Origin: Astrocystis sublimbata
Taxonomy: Eukaryota; Ascomycota; Sordariomycetes; Xylariales; Xylariaceae
NCBI GenBank assembly: GCA_022453515.1
Contig: JAJNNY010000106.1
Location: forward strand, 1-64,000
Direction: 5' to 3'
DNA: 64,000 nt
Position 1 is the stretch's first letter; each line of letters begins with the position of its first letter. A program made the translations under genes and the position numbers. The notes below the pieces were generated by a model, which was not told where the DNA came from, ran no database searches, and saw only the letters and a program-made list of their open reading frames with translations. This document shows, piece after piece, positions 43,672 through 57,435 of this stretch.

Positions 43672-44929
43672 TCAGACCATTGGAAACCATTTCCCACTCC
43701 TTTCCCACGCTTTATCGGGTGTGATGACCACTTCTAATTCCTGAGGCAGCTGGCTTCCTAACCTTGGAGGGACTCTCTCATCCAGATCAGCCCTAAGCAC
43801 AACTCTGGCACCTGGTACTCGGCTTTGAACCCCTATCACTAGTTGTGAAAGAGCGTCCGTGTTTGAACCTGTATCATTCCCGCGGGTTCCTAGTAGTCTC
43901 GCCCGTAGCTCGAGGTATCGAAGGCTGGGCAAGTTTCGAGTCACTACATCATTGAGGGCTTCGAACCACGGAAAGCACACGCCCGTCGAGACGCGAGTAA
44001 TGCGTTCCAAGCGCTGTGGTAGAACTGTTGCTATAAAATCTTCAATCGGCTTCGGCTGTTCATCCCCAGCCATTCTTTGAATAAGAGATTGTGTTTGAGG
44101 GAAGCGAAAAGTGCTGGTGTTATATAAGATGTCGATCGCTTCGGAGTAGCTAGCTCGAGCGTTAGCAGCCGAACCCTGGGGACATAGTAAGCGTTGGGTT
44201 GGGTGTCTGGACTTACATCTGTCTGCAAGTCCGAACCAATGCGAGTGGTCGCCACTCGATGTTTGGACGTTCTATACCGCAACCACCCCTTTTATCCACC
44301 GGCGGGAGTACGTCCCAATTCGGCGCTGGTGTATTGTACCACCTCACCTTTCCCATGAACCCAGCAAGGGTGTCCCAGGCCACACCGCAGTCCGGACAGC
44401 TTGGTATACACGGCATGAGATTCTCCCAGCCATTAGGGCTAGGTCGATGAACGCATTCTACGCAGCTCAGTCTGGGGACGGTGCTACGACTCTCTTCTGT
44501 GTACCCAACACCCGTGCCGTAGAAGATGTGAATCATCCGGTGACCGACCGCATACTCCCAGATAAGATGTCTGATCTCCGCTGGGAGGTCCAGCAAGTGA
44601 CATCGCTCCCGCGGGGGCTGGGCGTTTTCGCCGCGGGGCATGGACGTCCCAATCGCAGCTGATGACTCTCTCGGCAGGTCCGGAGACAGCATTCCATCGC
44701 CTGAGCCAAAAGACAGCCGCCGCCTTTGCTTTAATGCCTCTTCGTCAATCTGGAGTCGCTTTGTTGGGGAGTCTGAACTTGGGTCATCGACCCAATGGCG
44801 ATACAAGGGACGCGGTATATTAGCCTCCACGTCCCTTTTGCGACGTTCACGGCGCCTGCATTCCCCTTGCTCGATTCTCCAATTGCCGCAAGTCGCGCGT
44901 CTGACTTTCTCATTCAGGTGTCTCGGCAT
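43672..44929 (-). CDS. DUF7730/F-box-like protein (copy C)
   Basis: This copy is base-for-base collinear with 38300-39557, with exons 44217-44929 and 43672-44149 and the intron at 44150-44216. The full 396-aa frame is preserved. Domain content and caveats are as for copy B. Confidence 0.8.
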
Positions 44930-45546
44930 CTTGCTGGTGGTCTTTCCTTTCGGGTAGAATGAGGGGTATAGATGCTGGGAGCAGAAGTATGCGGACAGAC
45001 ATGGAGAGAAATAAGGAACCAGGTGGTAATGCAAGTCAGCTTACCTTTTATGTTCTAAGCAGCCATCCGTGATGCATGAGAGGCTTGGCACAGTCTAGGC
45101 AGCTAAATAACTTCATTAATAACCCGATGTTACATTACGCTAGAAAACTGGATCAGGACTTTGTGGGTTACATAATCACTAATCTCGGAGAGCGTGCGTT
45201 TTATTTCTAATGTCAATGTGGTTTTAGATCCTCTGTCAAAAGCGTGCGCTCGATAGCTCTTACATAACTACAACTGTGTCAACCATAAGCTCGGGCCGCC
45301 GGCAGACTTGGTAACTCGTAAAACACAACCCTCTCTCAAATTGAAATAGACTAAAACAGACCCTGCAGGCCAGGCAACTTTACACGGCCTTTCTGTCAGG
45401 AAGCCCAGTCACTTTCTCGTGGCGCGAACCAATCGTTGCCAAATTCTTGATGCTATAGATCTTAATCCACCAGTATCAAGCTGGTGTTCTCGTAAATGGC
45501 TCCGCGTGTCCCATACATCCCGCGTTCAAGTTCTTGAGCATGTGAA

Positions 45547-46869
45547 TCATTCGGACTTGACATCAACGTTGGTAACGGGCCAGAAGCGACTAAGATCGCC
45601 GAGTGGCAGGCTCAGTGGCAGGCGCATTTCTGCAGCCATCATACCGAAGCACGCATACCACCCCAAGATCCCGTCAACAAACAATAGCGAAGCTCCGGCC
45701 TTCAATTTGTTAGTCTGCATCAATCAGCGACATGTCTAGGTCGGACTCACCTTCTGGCAAACCATAGCACCGGCATAATCCCCATTGGACACCTTGAAGT
45801 CTACGCAAGAGGTTAGCGACTGCTCAAGTTCATTGGGAGAGATAGACATCGGAGAGTATCGTACAAGCGGCAGACAATAGCCAAGCACCAATGCTGACTA
45901 TAAAGAACAACGCCGCAAACACGAAATTGACTTTGAGCGTGAAGATGAAGAAGGTGAACAGAGCAAATCCCCTATGTGGTATGTTAGCTACGTGTCTAGC
46001 AAGCAGGACGCATTGATTCTAACCAGACGAGCAGATATAACGCAACTGCGGCATTATATCCTTGCGAGGTGAGTCCGGTGGGGTCTGCGTGGAATTTCAT
46101 TAGTACATAGCCAAACGAGATAAGTCAAAGGATGAGAGATTAAGCAGTGGCACTTTCTAGCCATGGACATTGGGGTACACTTGCCGTCAGGAGTTGCAAA
46201 GGGCGAACCCAGCTCAAGTGTCGGGAGGTTGAGCAAACCGAATGACAGCCAGAAAACCGTGAAGAGACCCATTACCATCACTATCCCAAGCAATTAGCTT
46301 CGCTTATTCAAACAGGGTCAACAAGGTCAACATACTTGGGAAGAAGTTGCCCATGATCCACTCAAAGATCATGGCGACGAACAACAGAACGGGACCGGTA
46401 AAGAGAAAGATGCCGACGACGGGAGACAGCCCGCTGGCTCCCCCGAATCCCACTGGTATCACGCTCCATGTCAGCTATTGGCCCAAGGAGTCCAGAGACA
46501 GCGATGCAGGGGGCACATACGCAGTATCATTGAGAAGGTAAATGTCGAGATGACAAAGCCAACAAAACCAAGAGGTGTCGGGTTAGCGAAACCATGTTTG
46601 TTGTTGCCAGCGTGTGAGACCTTGGGGTTCAGATAGAGCTTGAATAGCTGCGTCAGCAAACATGCTTGATTGTCGCGCAGGGCTAGGACTTCAAATGGAC
46701 GAGAAAGTACCTTCTCAAACAACTCGGCTGGCATCGATACGGTGGTTTCGGTCTTCCCAAAGCCCTTCTCCACGTCTGCGTCGGATGTATGGCAAGGAGT
46801 GAGTGTGTGAGTAGAAGCAGGGCCGTAATGGGCCTCCGCTACGGAGATCCCGTATGTGTGTTTCGACAT
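45547..46869 (-). CDS. GPR1/FUN34/YaaH-family membrane transporter (copy C)
   Basis: This copy is collinear with copy B with no indel (matching positions add up to 83229). All exon borders, including the GC donor, are conserved, and the frame is open after splicing. Confidence 0.85.
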
Positions 46870-48450
46870 GTTGCAATTCAAGTTCTAGCGAGTGATAACA
46901 GCAACAGTTTATTGAATCAAGATGCAGTCATCTGCTGTGAAAAGGCAGTAGATGAACCCTACATATAATTATTTCTCGATGCACGCCATCTTTTGTACAC
47001 CTTCACCTATTCTCCAAGAACGTCGCCGATAATGTCACCCTAATTTAAACGCGCAGTCATGTCGTGCAGCTGATCCCGCGTCTATTACTATCACGCTCCA
47101 ATTGCCTATTCACCGGCAACTCGAATCAGCGTGACGGGCTCTACACCCTCTATACGTTTCTTACTCATCGGGATTCCAAAAGGTGTCTATGGGATGTTTC
47201 AGAACTCCAGCCTGCATTTGCGTCGATGTGTGAAACCTGCGATGGATGGGCCGTCGTATAGTCAAATAGCTATTTTTACGAGTCAGATCGGAAATAGACC
47301 ATCTGGTTGGTCAGATGGTACCACCCTACAACTCAGGAAGCGACTAACGCGGGGAATCCCTTCGATGCATCCTTCTAGAAGAACAGCCACGGCGGGCTTA
47401 CTGTTGCTTGGCGTTGGGGCGCCGCTAGTTGGACAGCGACCCGGCCGGCGATCACGAAGTATGAGCCCGAGACCCGACTGGTCTGTCGCACTCGCCGAGT
47501 GTTCATTGTAAAGGAAGCATGTGGTATTAATTGAGAATCAGAGTGTGTAATTCTTAGCTTCGGTTACCTGGTGTCATTGACGGTTCGCCCCCAGACTACA
47601 ACATGACGGCATTGCGAAGGCATGTTCTTGGTGCCTATCCTCCTTGCATGATACCGTAATAGATTGTAGCTCTGTACTATTCAAGTGTAATTTTCTGTTC
47701 TCGATTTCCTGGAGCATGTATCACCACGTCGCGCGCGATACTAAATACATAAAAGACCACCGCCTATTACACAAGGGGTGAAGCAACATTGGAACCTTTG
47801 CACCAGACAGAATCCAGACTTGACATCCTGGGGCTATTGCCTTAGGTCCGGTCCCGAAGTGGTGCCCCTTGATCCGAACAGAGTCTTTCTTTTACGGTGG
47901 TTTTCGGATACAACACAGCGCTGTTCTCAGTCAATACGGGCGTGTCTATTTGTGTATAGAATTCCAATGTCTTGTGGTTGCTACCGCATCTGAGTAAGCC
48001 ACTTGGCAAGTGTGCATTGTCCTTTGGAGATCGTCCTCCATTAGAAATACCAGATGCTTGATGTCAGCTGAAATTTCCTCCTCCGGTACTATCTATAGTC
48101 TAGATAAGGTGTACTTATATTTCCATATCTGGTCCTGCTCGGTCTGGCTTAGAAGGAGCTGATATCACTCGCGGTCTAGACTCTTGATCGCTCACTTGCT
48201 TAAATAGTCTATAGTGACCCCTGGGATAACGACCTAGGCTCACGGACAATTAACATTGCCCTCCTTTTGCTCCATCACTGGAATTCGAATTCGCTTGTAC
48301 TCTTCGGCACTTGTATTGCCACATGCATGCGATAGAACCTCGCCAGCGCATTTACGACCCCGCGTAGAGTCAGTTACAATCATATAGTATTTGCTACTCA
48401 GCTAATCTTGCAACTCTAATAGTCTGTTGTTATGCCAAGATGCTATATAA

Positions 48451-50535
48451 TCACACTACCACTAGATCCTGCTCAGCTAATCCCGAGTTTGCGATCTCAC
48501 CATTCATACATCCATGAACATAGGCCTCCCCAAGGAGACGACATACCTTTGTATCGCCGTCGTTCAAGGATCGTAGAACATGTGCGGTGGTGGCACCATT
48601 GAAAACACAGAGCACATCGCCCTTCTCCATATGCATCGAACTAAACCCGAACCGCCCCGTGTCTGTGGTAAACAGCTTCCTGTTCTGTAGGCAGATCCAG
48701 AACGGGCCTAGGAACTTCATGAACTGGCTGTCGGACATGATGACGTTTTCAATGGCCAACTCTAGTTCTTGCGAGGCTTTTGTATTTGCCATGCCTTGGA
48801 CCTCACTTCTAGTATCACTGGAACGGTTAGCTTACCTCCCCTTTAGTTCGTGCATTCAGCTGTCCAAGAGGGAACAAGGAATCTCACCTGTTCCGATATA
48901 CTCCAGACTTCAGACACATTTCCGCACACTCGCCTAGTTCTCGTTTGAAAGAGTCGAAAGTCTCACGTGTGATCGTATAACCTTCTCTCCGAGTATTGTT
49001 TCCAATCAGCGTCCGCCAGTACATGTCGGCAATATTATCATGGCCGTCCTGTGTGCCTGCAGTGGGGCTGTAACATCTCGAGTCGCCGGCATCCCGAAAA
49101 AGTGCTTCAGCCCCAGCGTCGACAAAGCTGCGTAGGTCTACTAAGAACTTCACAAGTGTGACGAAACTTATAGTCCCAGACGCAAACCCCTGAATGGAAG
49201 TTGGAGGTATTGGAGTCAATGAAAAAGCGCATTTGATACTATCAAAGAGGATTTCCCTCATGACAAGCTCCCGAACCGTTCCACTACGTCGAATAGACCC
49301 GCGAGAGCGACTCGCACGGTAAGGCATCTCTGATCGTCCCCCAAGCTGGCAAATGCTGTTCCGTGTGTTTTCGTTCTCGTGCTGGTGGAAGTCAATGCAC
49401 CAGCTAGGTAGGCCGGGTCTCTTTCCCAGAAGCGTACCTCGGTCGAGCAATATCCATCAATGGATCTGCGACTGGTCGGCGTGCGTCAGGAGGAAGTGCG
49501 AGAAGTTGGTGTACAAGTCCACAAGACTGGTTGTCTCGCTTATGGCTAGCTTAGTCGTGTTGTAGCCCTCTAGGAATCCCAGCACGCCGAGAACCCGATC
49601 TCGAGGCTCGAAGCATTCATGGCTCTGCGTCATGAAAACAACGGTGCCGAGGAGATGATCTGGGATGCATCTGCTAGACTTGTCCGTGGCCGTTCGCTCG
49701 AGCCCGACAAGCCTTCTGATCCGAACCATGCCCCGGTTGGTAGCCATCGTATCACTGGGTAGCTTCAGCCCAGCGGAGTCGCGAAGAGCCTGAAGCCGGT
49801 TCCCGAAGACTACGACGTCTTCGATGACAGTCGTGTCGATCTCGTGCGTGCCGTATAGAAATGTGATATTCCTAGCAGAAGCGAACTCCTGCACCGCCCA
49901 GACGCGCCTAAACCAGTTGTTGCACACAATTCGTTGCACAGGCTCCCAGATGGACGAGTCACGATCAGGCAAGCCCACAGACTCGGGGGTGAGGGGGGTA
50001 GCAGTCCAACGCGGCAGAGGCTGCTTATCCAACGACTGGCCGAGCTGCGCCAGACGAGGCAAGAGGGCAATGGCAGTTTGTTATCATGTTCGCTAATGTG
50101 CATATCGGGTTTTCCGAGCCACACCCACACGGTCGAAGCTTGGCGATAGATGTGGTGCATCAGGCGGATTTGGGTATACTTCTCGGCCTCATCTCGCTGG
50201 TTGATGCACACGGCGTCGACCCAGATGGGCCGCCGGAAAGATCCACGCCGCGCGAGATGCGGGAGCGCGTCGCGTAGATTGCGATGTATGTGTAGCTCAC
50301 GGCCGTCGCAGACGAAGGGGATTGTCTCGCTTAAGTCTCCCCATGTGTATGACAAGGCATCGAATACGGGTAGGTTATTCTGATTTTGGTGAGAGGCAGT
50401 CAGATCCATATGAATTGTTCTGAGACACCACCCAAGGACTTTGGGTTGATCGTCCCCGCCATTATCAAAGTAGAGTAGCCTCACTTCTCCTGCTTGGAGA
50501 GGCTTATAAACGTACGGATTGTTGGCATCGTTCAT
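48451..50535 (-). pseudogene. HET-domain gene, copy C, in-frame stop plus one frameshift
   Basis: It has the shared TGA at 49457-49459 and one missing T at ~50080 (run of four T in A and B, three in C), which breaks the HET domain just after the WVWLG motif. The C-terminal exon and intron match copy B exactly. Confidence 0.8.
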
Positions 50536-51025
50536 TGGGGAGTAGATTATGGAAAGCAGAAAGGGGGTCCAATACACATGTGCTACTCCCACCCAAGTCG
50601 CCCTCGCGCATGCTGCTTTCTAACTTCAAGTATATACATGGTACTATGTGTCCAACCCATGGATGTATCAGCTGACAGCTGACATGTATCGTATCCATGG
50701 ATGTAAAGCTATGGAGATGGGCTGGCGGATGCCACCCTATCCCCTATTTAGTAAGCGTATATTGGTAACGGCCTGGATGCGGAGCAGTCGAGTATGGAGC
50801 GTTTCTGCACAGCCACAGAAACGCCACAGCTGCCAGCCACCTCTTCCATTCCTTCGGCTCGTACCGAAATGCCAGATGGGTTACTGGGGTAACTTAAAAC
50901 AATATTCCGGCTTGAGTTCGTACTATGAACTCAAGACACTCAAAGCATGTTATTCGCTATGCCGCCTCCCAACTCGCAATCGATATCATGATTGATCGCC
51001 AAAGAAGGTCCGAGAATGCAACGCC

Positions 51026-52293
51026 ATGAATGACAACGACTCCATTCTCTCTTGGATTCATAACTTGCCCCAGTATACAGCCCCTCCACCCAAGGGGCGC
51101 GGGCGGCCCGCGAAACGAAAGCGAGATGCCGACCTCGATGCCGGCCTCGATGAGACAACCTCGTCCCGGCGCGCGCAGTCCTTTTCCCGACCACAGCTCC
51201 CTACCTGGCGTCGACAGACTGAGCGTCGAGACCGACGTCGAAATTAATGCCCTCGAACCCCGTGCCTTGCCCGCCGCTGCACGCAAGCTAGTCACCACGA
51301 TTGAGGAAATTGGCTACGGCCACGACATTCTCCCGCACGATTGGAAATCTACCATCGTCGAGGCTGTCAAGGCGCAAGACCCAGACAATTGCCGTCTCTG
51401 GAGGCACTCTTTCCAGCCTCCCGATACGACCGATAGACTGCCGGGCCGCATCCCCACATATGACGAGGTGGTGATGATTCATAGAACAGCGACAGAATGT
51501 CAACAATATCGCCGCGATATGTCAAGTTGGAATTTGCGGGTCCATTGGTGGCTGCTTGAAATCATTTTCAAAGACGCTTATAGACGACAATGCAACAACT
51601 TTAATGCTTTGAGCTGGTATGTATACCTCCCCACCTCACGCGCCCCTTTAATACACGGCTCGTGGAGGTCTTATACTCACCAACGTCGATCCTAGTACCA
51701 CCCCCCATTTACACCTCGTCTTTAAACCTGTCTTGAAATACATCAAGACAGGTTACCTGCAAATCTACGCATCGATCGTTCATGACGCAGACTTAAGCGT
51801 TCGCATCGCTAACCTCAGCCGGCTAACTTCCAAATCGACCGAGTACTACATCGACTTTTCCTCCATCGGCACACGTCCTCTCCTGCTCAACATCGAGACT
51901 AAGGAACCCGATGGGAGCTTGGAGGCGGCGCAGCTCCAGATTGGTGACCGGCTCGCTAACGAATGGGCAGTTCTAAAATCGACCATCAAACAAAGGCTCT
52001 GGAGGCGATGTGTAGAAAACGGATTAGAGGACCTTGACCCAAGAGCGATTGAAGCAGAAACACTTACGGTCCTGTCCACGCTTGAATTCATCCCCGGCGT
52101 TGTTGTGCAAGGCCATCGATGGTATCTGGTATTGTCTACCTATGAAAACGGGAAGACAAAGCTGTTGGCCGATCGTCAGTTTGGCACGACGCAGACTGAA
52201 TTGGGCATCTATTCCACGATTGCTGGTATAAGGGAGCTGATAGCGTGGGCCCGCGATGAATATTTTCCTTGGCATGTGAGCAATGTTTTGTAA
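51026..52293 (+). pseudogene. PD-(D/E)XK nuclease-like gene, copy C, one-base insertion
   Basis: Exons are 51026-51616 and 51696-52293. An extra A near 51157 (GAGACAACC against GAGACACC in A and B) shifts the frame after about 43 codons. The remainder, including the E-x-K codons, is unchanged. Confidence 0.75.
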
Positions 52294-53027
52294 TGATACC
52301 CCCATATCGCATAGCATGATTTCCCTTGTAATATCGGACTGAACGCATGCGAGTAGTAGTGTACAGTTACTATTAGAGCAGATGTAATGAGTTGATTTGA
52401 ATATTCGTTCCTCAACATGGGAAACGTACGGCAGAGGGAAGGTGATATGTGAAACTTGGTATTAGGACAGCAAGCCCTTCCAGCTGACAAGGAGCACTAC
52501 TACCATTTAGCACTACTTCCATCTACACTACATCTAGCTTTCCATCATTGCGTTTGGGTCTTTGGCAATGATGGTAAGTAGACTGGTGTGGGTGATCGCA
52601 ACGGCGAGGGTTTGACTGCTCGGGGTCTGGTGTCTTGGAAGTCCACAATGGATTCTACCTCGGGTGACTCGGGAGATATAGTAGGCCGTTATTTATACAT
52701 ACCCTTTCTTCCAGTTGTCCCCTACGTACCTAGTTCATATGATAAAAGATTTAACATTCGCTTGTATAAACATTTAATCATTAAATGATAAACCATATTT
52801 CGAAGGGTAGATATGCTATCGGACATCCTTGCAAAAGATCACCAGCAGACTACGCGGGCTCCGCGGGCTGTGTTGCATAGCCCCAAGTTCTTTAGCCCAC
52901 TTGGCTGCCCCAAGCAGCTTGAATTATCACCAAGACCATATCATGGGTGTCTTGTTCATAGAAACCTCCAAAGTCCGATTTCCTGTAGATTGCATGGTTT
53001 GTGACAGTGTCGTCCCAGTCTCCCTCC

Positions 53028-54778
53028 ATGCCTCCCGCTCGGGTCTCCAACGCTTGTGAGCCATGTCGCAAAAAGCGGCGTAAGGTAAGTGTAATTGCGC
53101 AACCCATCGGAGCTATCTTATACTGAGGTCAAGATATAGTGTGACTTGGGACAGCCGGGAGTAAGTCGTGTCTGAATTTCAACCCACCTTCGCCGCTTGG
53201 CTATCTTTGAACCCCGACTCTAATGCTAAATGGGGGTAGTGCTCTCAATGCCGAAGAGCCAAGACACTATGCCCAGGATATCGGGACCCCTTCACATCGC
53301 GCATCCGCGACCAGTCACAGTCGACAGTACGCAAGTTTCAAACCCGGCAGCAGCATGAGTCTTCTCAGTCGGCTTCATCACAGCTGGCTCCGCCGGCACT
53401 GGAACAAGCGCTGACCTCATCAACTGGAATAGACCTGGATGTTTCCGGACAAGTGCAATGTCGAAGTTCTCTGCACTCTGAAATGAAGATACAACTGTCC
53501 TGCTATGGACTTCCCACCTCTCAGATGACATCACGCAGACAGCCCTGGCGTACTTCATGCATACGTACGCCACCCAAAGCTTCTTTGCATATCTTCCCAA
53601 CTTATACGGATGCATTCCCAGTGAAGATCGCAGCGATGTCGACTTCATCGGTCTCCGTTCCCGCCCTGGTGCTCCTCTCTCAGCATCGTCGAGATGCGAG
53701 TCTTATGCGATTCGCCTACGCCCGACACGCCGCAGCTCTCGCGAAGACGCAGAATGCCCTGGCGTCTCCAAATCTCGTGATCCGCGACTCGACCCTTCTG
53801 TCAGTGCTGCTTCTGGCTCTGTTCGAGGCTTTGGTCTTCGCGGTCGCCAGACCCCGCAGAACTGGATGACTCATATGCAGGGCTCGACAGCGCTCCTGAG
53901 CATCAGAGGGAAGGGCCAGTTCGACACTGCCCTCGGCCAGCGACTGTTCGTGCACTGTAGCGGGAACCTCGCATCGAGATACAGTGCGAAAGGCCTTCCT
54001 GTGCCGCCATTCCTGAAACCCTTGCAAGACTACGCCGCCAGTATAAGGGCTATAGATGATTTAGGGGTCAGAATGGGCATCATCTTGAACGAGTTCGCCG
54101 CACTAAGGGCTAACGCTGTCACCATTTCCGCCGCACAGCGTCTACGAGAACTACTAGATTTGAAGCGGAAGATCACAGCCTCGCTTGAAATCATGACTGT
54201 TGTGGCACCGTATGAAAAGCTAGACGACAGTGCCCCACACCCCTCAGAAAGTTCGAAGCTATAAAGGTTGTTTATAGCAAGTACTCATGATATCTAATCG
54301 CAAGGCGGTGGAAAAACCTTCGCCTGATTCACTTGGTCATAAGCGAGTGCATTCTTGAGACTAACTTCCCCGTGGATGCCGTCGATGTCAGTCCAAGTGA
54401 TCTACCACTAGTATACGAAGGTGCAGCGCAGTCTGCTGAAAACGCTATACATGACATTCTCTCCAGTGTCCCCATATCACATCGAGTTTTCCAATGATCC
54501 TTGCAATACGGCCAGGCTCTGATCTTGCCACTTTCGGCTATCTTGTCATCGGAGCTCACGCCGCTATCTCCACGACTCTTTGCCCGAGAACGTCTGAGTT
54601 TTTATCGGCACCGAATACGGGTTAGTACAAGCTCAAGAATCTGCTGCAATGACAGAAAACGCCTTCGACGATGGAGGACTGGTGAGTAATCTTCTCTGGC
54701 CATTCACACTGTTGCCTTGGAGCGAACACTGATCAAGCGGTTATCTCCACTAGGATGTTGGTTTCGCATTGGTCGTGA
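53028..54778 (+). pseudogene. Zn2Cys6 transcription factor gene (copy C), stop plus many indels
   Basis: It has the same exons and the same TGA, but one-base homopolymer indels near 53479, 53651, 53838, 54234, 54270, 54470, 54513, 54600 and 54656, and a substitution near 54046. Insertions and deletions are mixed, unlike copy A, where the error patch is almost all deletions. The zinc-cluster exons are unaffected. Confidence 0.75.
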
Positions 54779-55034
54779 AACCACTATTACAGGAGGCATT
54801 GGCAAGCACATCTCGCAATAACGCTCGCTCAGGGGGAGATCAGATGGTAGCCTTGTCCCTATTCTCTCGATAGATAAACACTAGAAGTGAAAACACATAA
54901 TATCCTCCCCCTGTCACCCAAAAAAGTCTTGTCGGTACATATGAAGTAACGAAAGCCACCCAAGATCAGTTCACCCCAACGACCTCCTCGTCCCGTCATC
55001 CATCTCGGCAGCAATACTTTGATCTCACTCCTCA

Positions 55035-56132
55035 TCAGACGGACACCACCGTCCCCAGCGCAGCAGGCTGCTGCAAGAAGAGGACTGGCAAGGTAACAAC
55101 GCTGTCCAACGTAGGTGCTCCCTCCTCGGTTGCAATCACCATGACGATCAGTCCCTTGGCATCGAACTCAGCCGGAATCGTGACATTAATAGGCTGTGCC
55201 GGCCACGCCGTCGTATCCAGGGGCAGGCTGACAACATTGAGCCCATGGAAGAAGACAGTGAAATAATCTGATCCGGACTCGAAGCGTGGCAGGTTATCCA
55301 CATCCGTGAAGTTCAACTGCACGGTCGAACCCGGTGCGACAGACAAGGTGTTTGCCGCAATGCCTACGGGCGGGAGGTGTTGTGAAGGGTTGGGGAACGG
55401 CGGATTGGCGGATGGGCAGCTGCCCGGCACAACGAACCGGTTGGTAAGATCGAGGATCTCGTTGGGGTAGGGAAACACCGTATCGCTCGGTCCGCCGAAA
55501 GGGTCTTCGTCCCAGACGTCCAGAAGAGTCCACACCTCGTGGCGCGTCTCAACCTGGCTCACAGCCGTCAAGGCACCCCTAGTGGTATCGAGGCGGGCCG
55601 TCTGCACCAGTCCCGTGAGGAAAAGCATGCTAGAAACCTCGATAAAAGTAGCGACAGCGAGGAACGTCTCAGCGTCGCCACCTACAGGCGCAGCGAAGTC
55701 GTACCGGCAGGGCCCGGGCTTGATAGAGGCCGGCGAGATCTGGTTTTGGAAAATGCGCAGGTGCCCGGCCTCGTTGTCGCGGATCTCGTTGATGCGGGTG
55801 TACGTCGTGTCCGGCAGGCCAAGGTCGGTGAAACTTGCGCTGTTGAACGTCTCAACGCCGTATTGGTAGAACGAGTACACAATCCACTCAGCCGCGAGCA
55901 GGTTCTGCCAGAGCACGTCGTCGGGCGCCGGAGATCCGGTCGAGGTCGCTGCGACGGGCTGGGTTATGTTGGCTGGGAACGGAGGCGCGGTGCCTATGTA
56001 GTCGTCATGTAGATACGACTTTCCTGGGACGGGACCAAAATTTGGATCTGCGAGAGGATTCCCCTGAGTAGCCGGAGCTGTCTTGGCGACTTTGGCGGAA
56101 AGGAGTGCAGCGGCTGCAACTAGTATGAGCAT
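55035..56132 (-). CDS. Rds1-like secreted ferritin-like protein (copy C)
   Basis: The frame is intact and identical in translation to copies A and B, although it lies inside the indel-rich stretch of copy C. Differences restart right upstream of the ATG (two bases missing near 56137, in the leader). Confidence 0.88.
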   Translation of the reverse strand: MLILVAAAALLSAKVAKTAPATQGNPLADPNFGPVPGKSYLHDDYIGTAPPFPANITQPVAATSTGSPAPDDVLWQNLLAAEWIVYSFYQYGVETFNSASFTDLGLPDTTYTRINEIRDNEAGHLRIFQNQISPASIKPGPCRYDFAAPVGGDAETFLAVATFIEVSSMLFLTGLVQTARLDTTRGALTAVSQVETRHEVWTLLDVWDEDPFGGPSDTVFPYPNEILDLTNRFVVPGSCPSANPPFPNPSQHLPPVGIAANTLSVAPGSTVQLNFTDVDNLPRFESGSDYFTVFFHGLNVVSLPLDTTAWPAQPINVTIPAEFDAKGLIVMVIATEEGAPTLDSVVTLPVLFLQQPAALGTVVSV

Positions 56133-57435
56133 CTTCGTGTGGTAGTGTTGAGCGGTTGGAGGCTGAAAGCTTAATAGTTTCTAATATGTCTTATGTGGGA
56201 AAATAGTAAAAGATTGCCTTAAAATACTGGGAGTATAGTTTGTAGGGAGTAAATGTGACAATAACGGAAATAAATGCTCCTCTCACACATATTTATATCA
56301 TCCTCGAGCAGGAGGCAGCCAAATATTCCAGCGCAAGGCAATCGAATGACCAAGTTGACGCATTATCGGGATTCCTCATTTCGATCAACTTGCCGTTTTG
56401 GTAACTGTCAGCTCTCGCATAAGTCTTTGATACTGATGCCGCGCAACCTTCGACTTCGACCATCTTACTACTTTGGTAAGAGTTCTTACACAGTCCAGTT
56501 CATCTAGCATGATTCCCAATCTAGGTGAGCTACAAGCAACGTGACATTGAACCCTGCAAGCATCCACAGAACCTCGATGTTAAGGCCAATTGCGGCGACT
56601 AAATCTCCACAATCTTGCGTCATCGACAGAATTACCGGTTTGGGTTAGAACTCGTGGCCCGTCCTGCAGCGTAGCAGTGCAGGGGTGGTGGGATTGAGAT
56701 ATTCTACTCTGGTCTCGGGATCACGGTTGCTCAAGACGACGTTGATGACAACCCCCATGTTATCGCAATCGCTCTCGCTTCCGGTGGGTGCACGTGTAGT
56801 GGCAATTCGGCATCATCTACCCAGTGACCAGTTCCATACATGATCAATTGACTGCGCAGGACGAAAAAAGGATTGTCACTGGAGGTCCAGTCAAGGATGA
56901 AGGGTTTATCGGCCAGAAGCCAGGGGGGCAGGCTCTCCTTCAGCCCTAGATCTGGGGTTCCCCTCTATCGTGCCTGAGCCCTTGACGCTAGCAAGGGTTT
57001 GCAAGTCAACATGCCCCAGGGTCTTGGCAACTATAAGTTCCTGTCTTTACGTATGCCATGAGAAAGACATGAAGGGACGTGGACATGACAGTTATTTCAT
57101 CGGGACTCTGATTGGTCCCGATTTTTCGTTGAATAACTCGGGGAGGCAAGAGGCACTCGCGTGGCATAAGCGAGTATATGTCCATGTCGGCTATAGTACC
57201 TTGTGGTATTATGTGATTCAAAGATGATGAACAGCTGAGCGGGTTTTAACTTTTCGACAGAATATTGCTGAAAATAGCGATAAGCTACATGAACGAAAGT
57301 TTTAGAGGTGTGTGGATTTATCTGGGAAGTGAAAATGCCATCCTCAGTATTAAATAGTGTGTTTCATAATCTAAATAAAAACCAAAGCCCTGGCGTTACA
57401 GAGCGAGATGTATACATCCAAGTCGTGTGTCAATC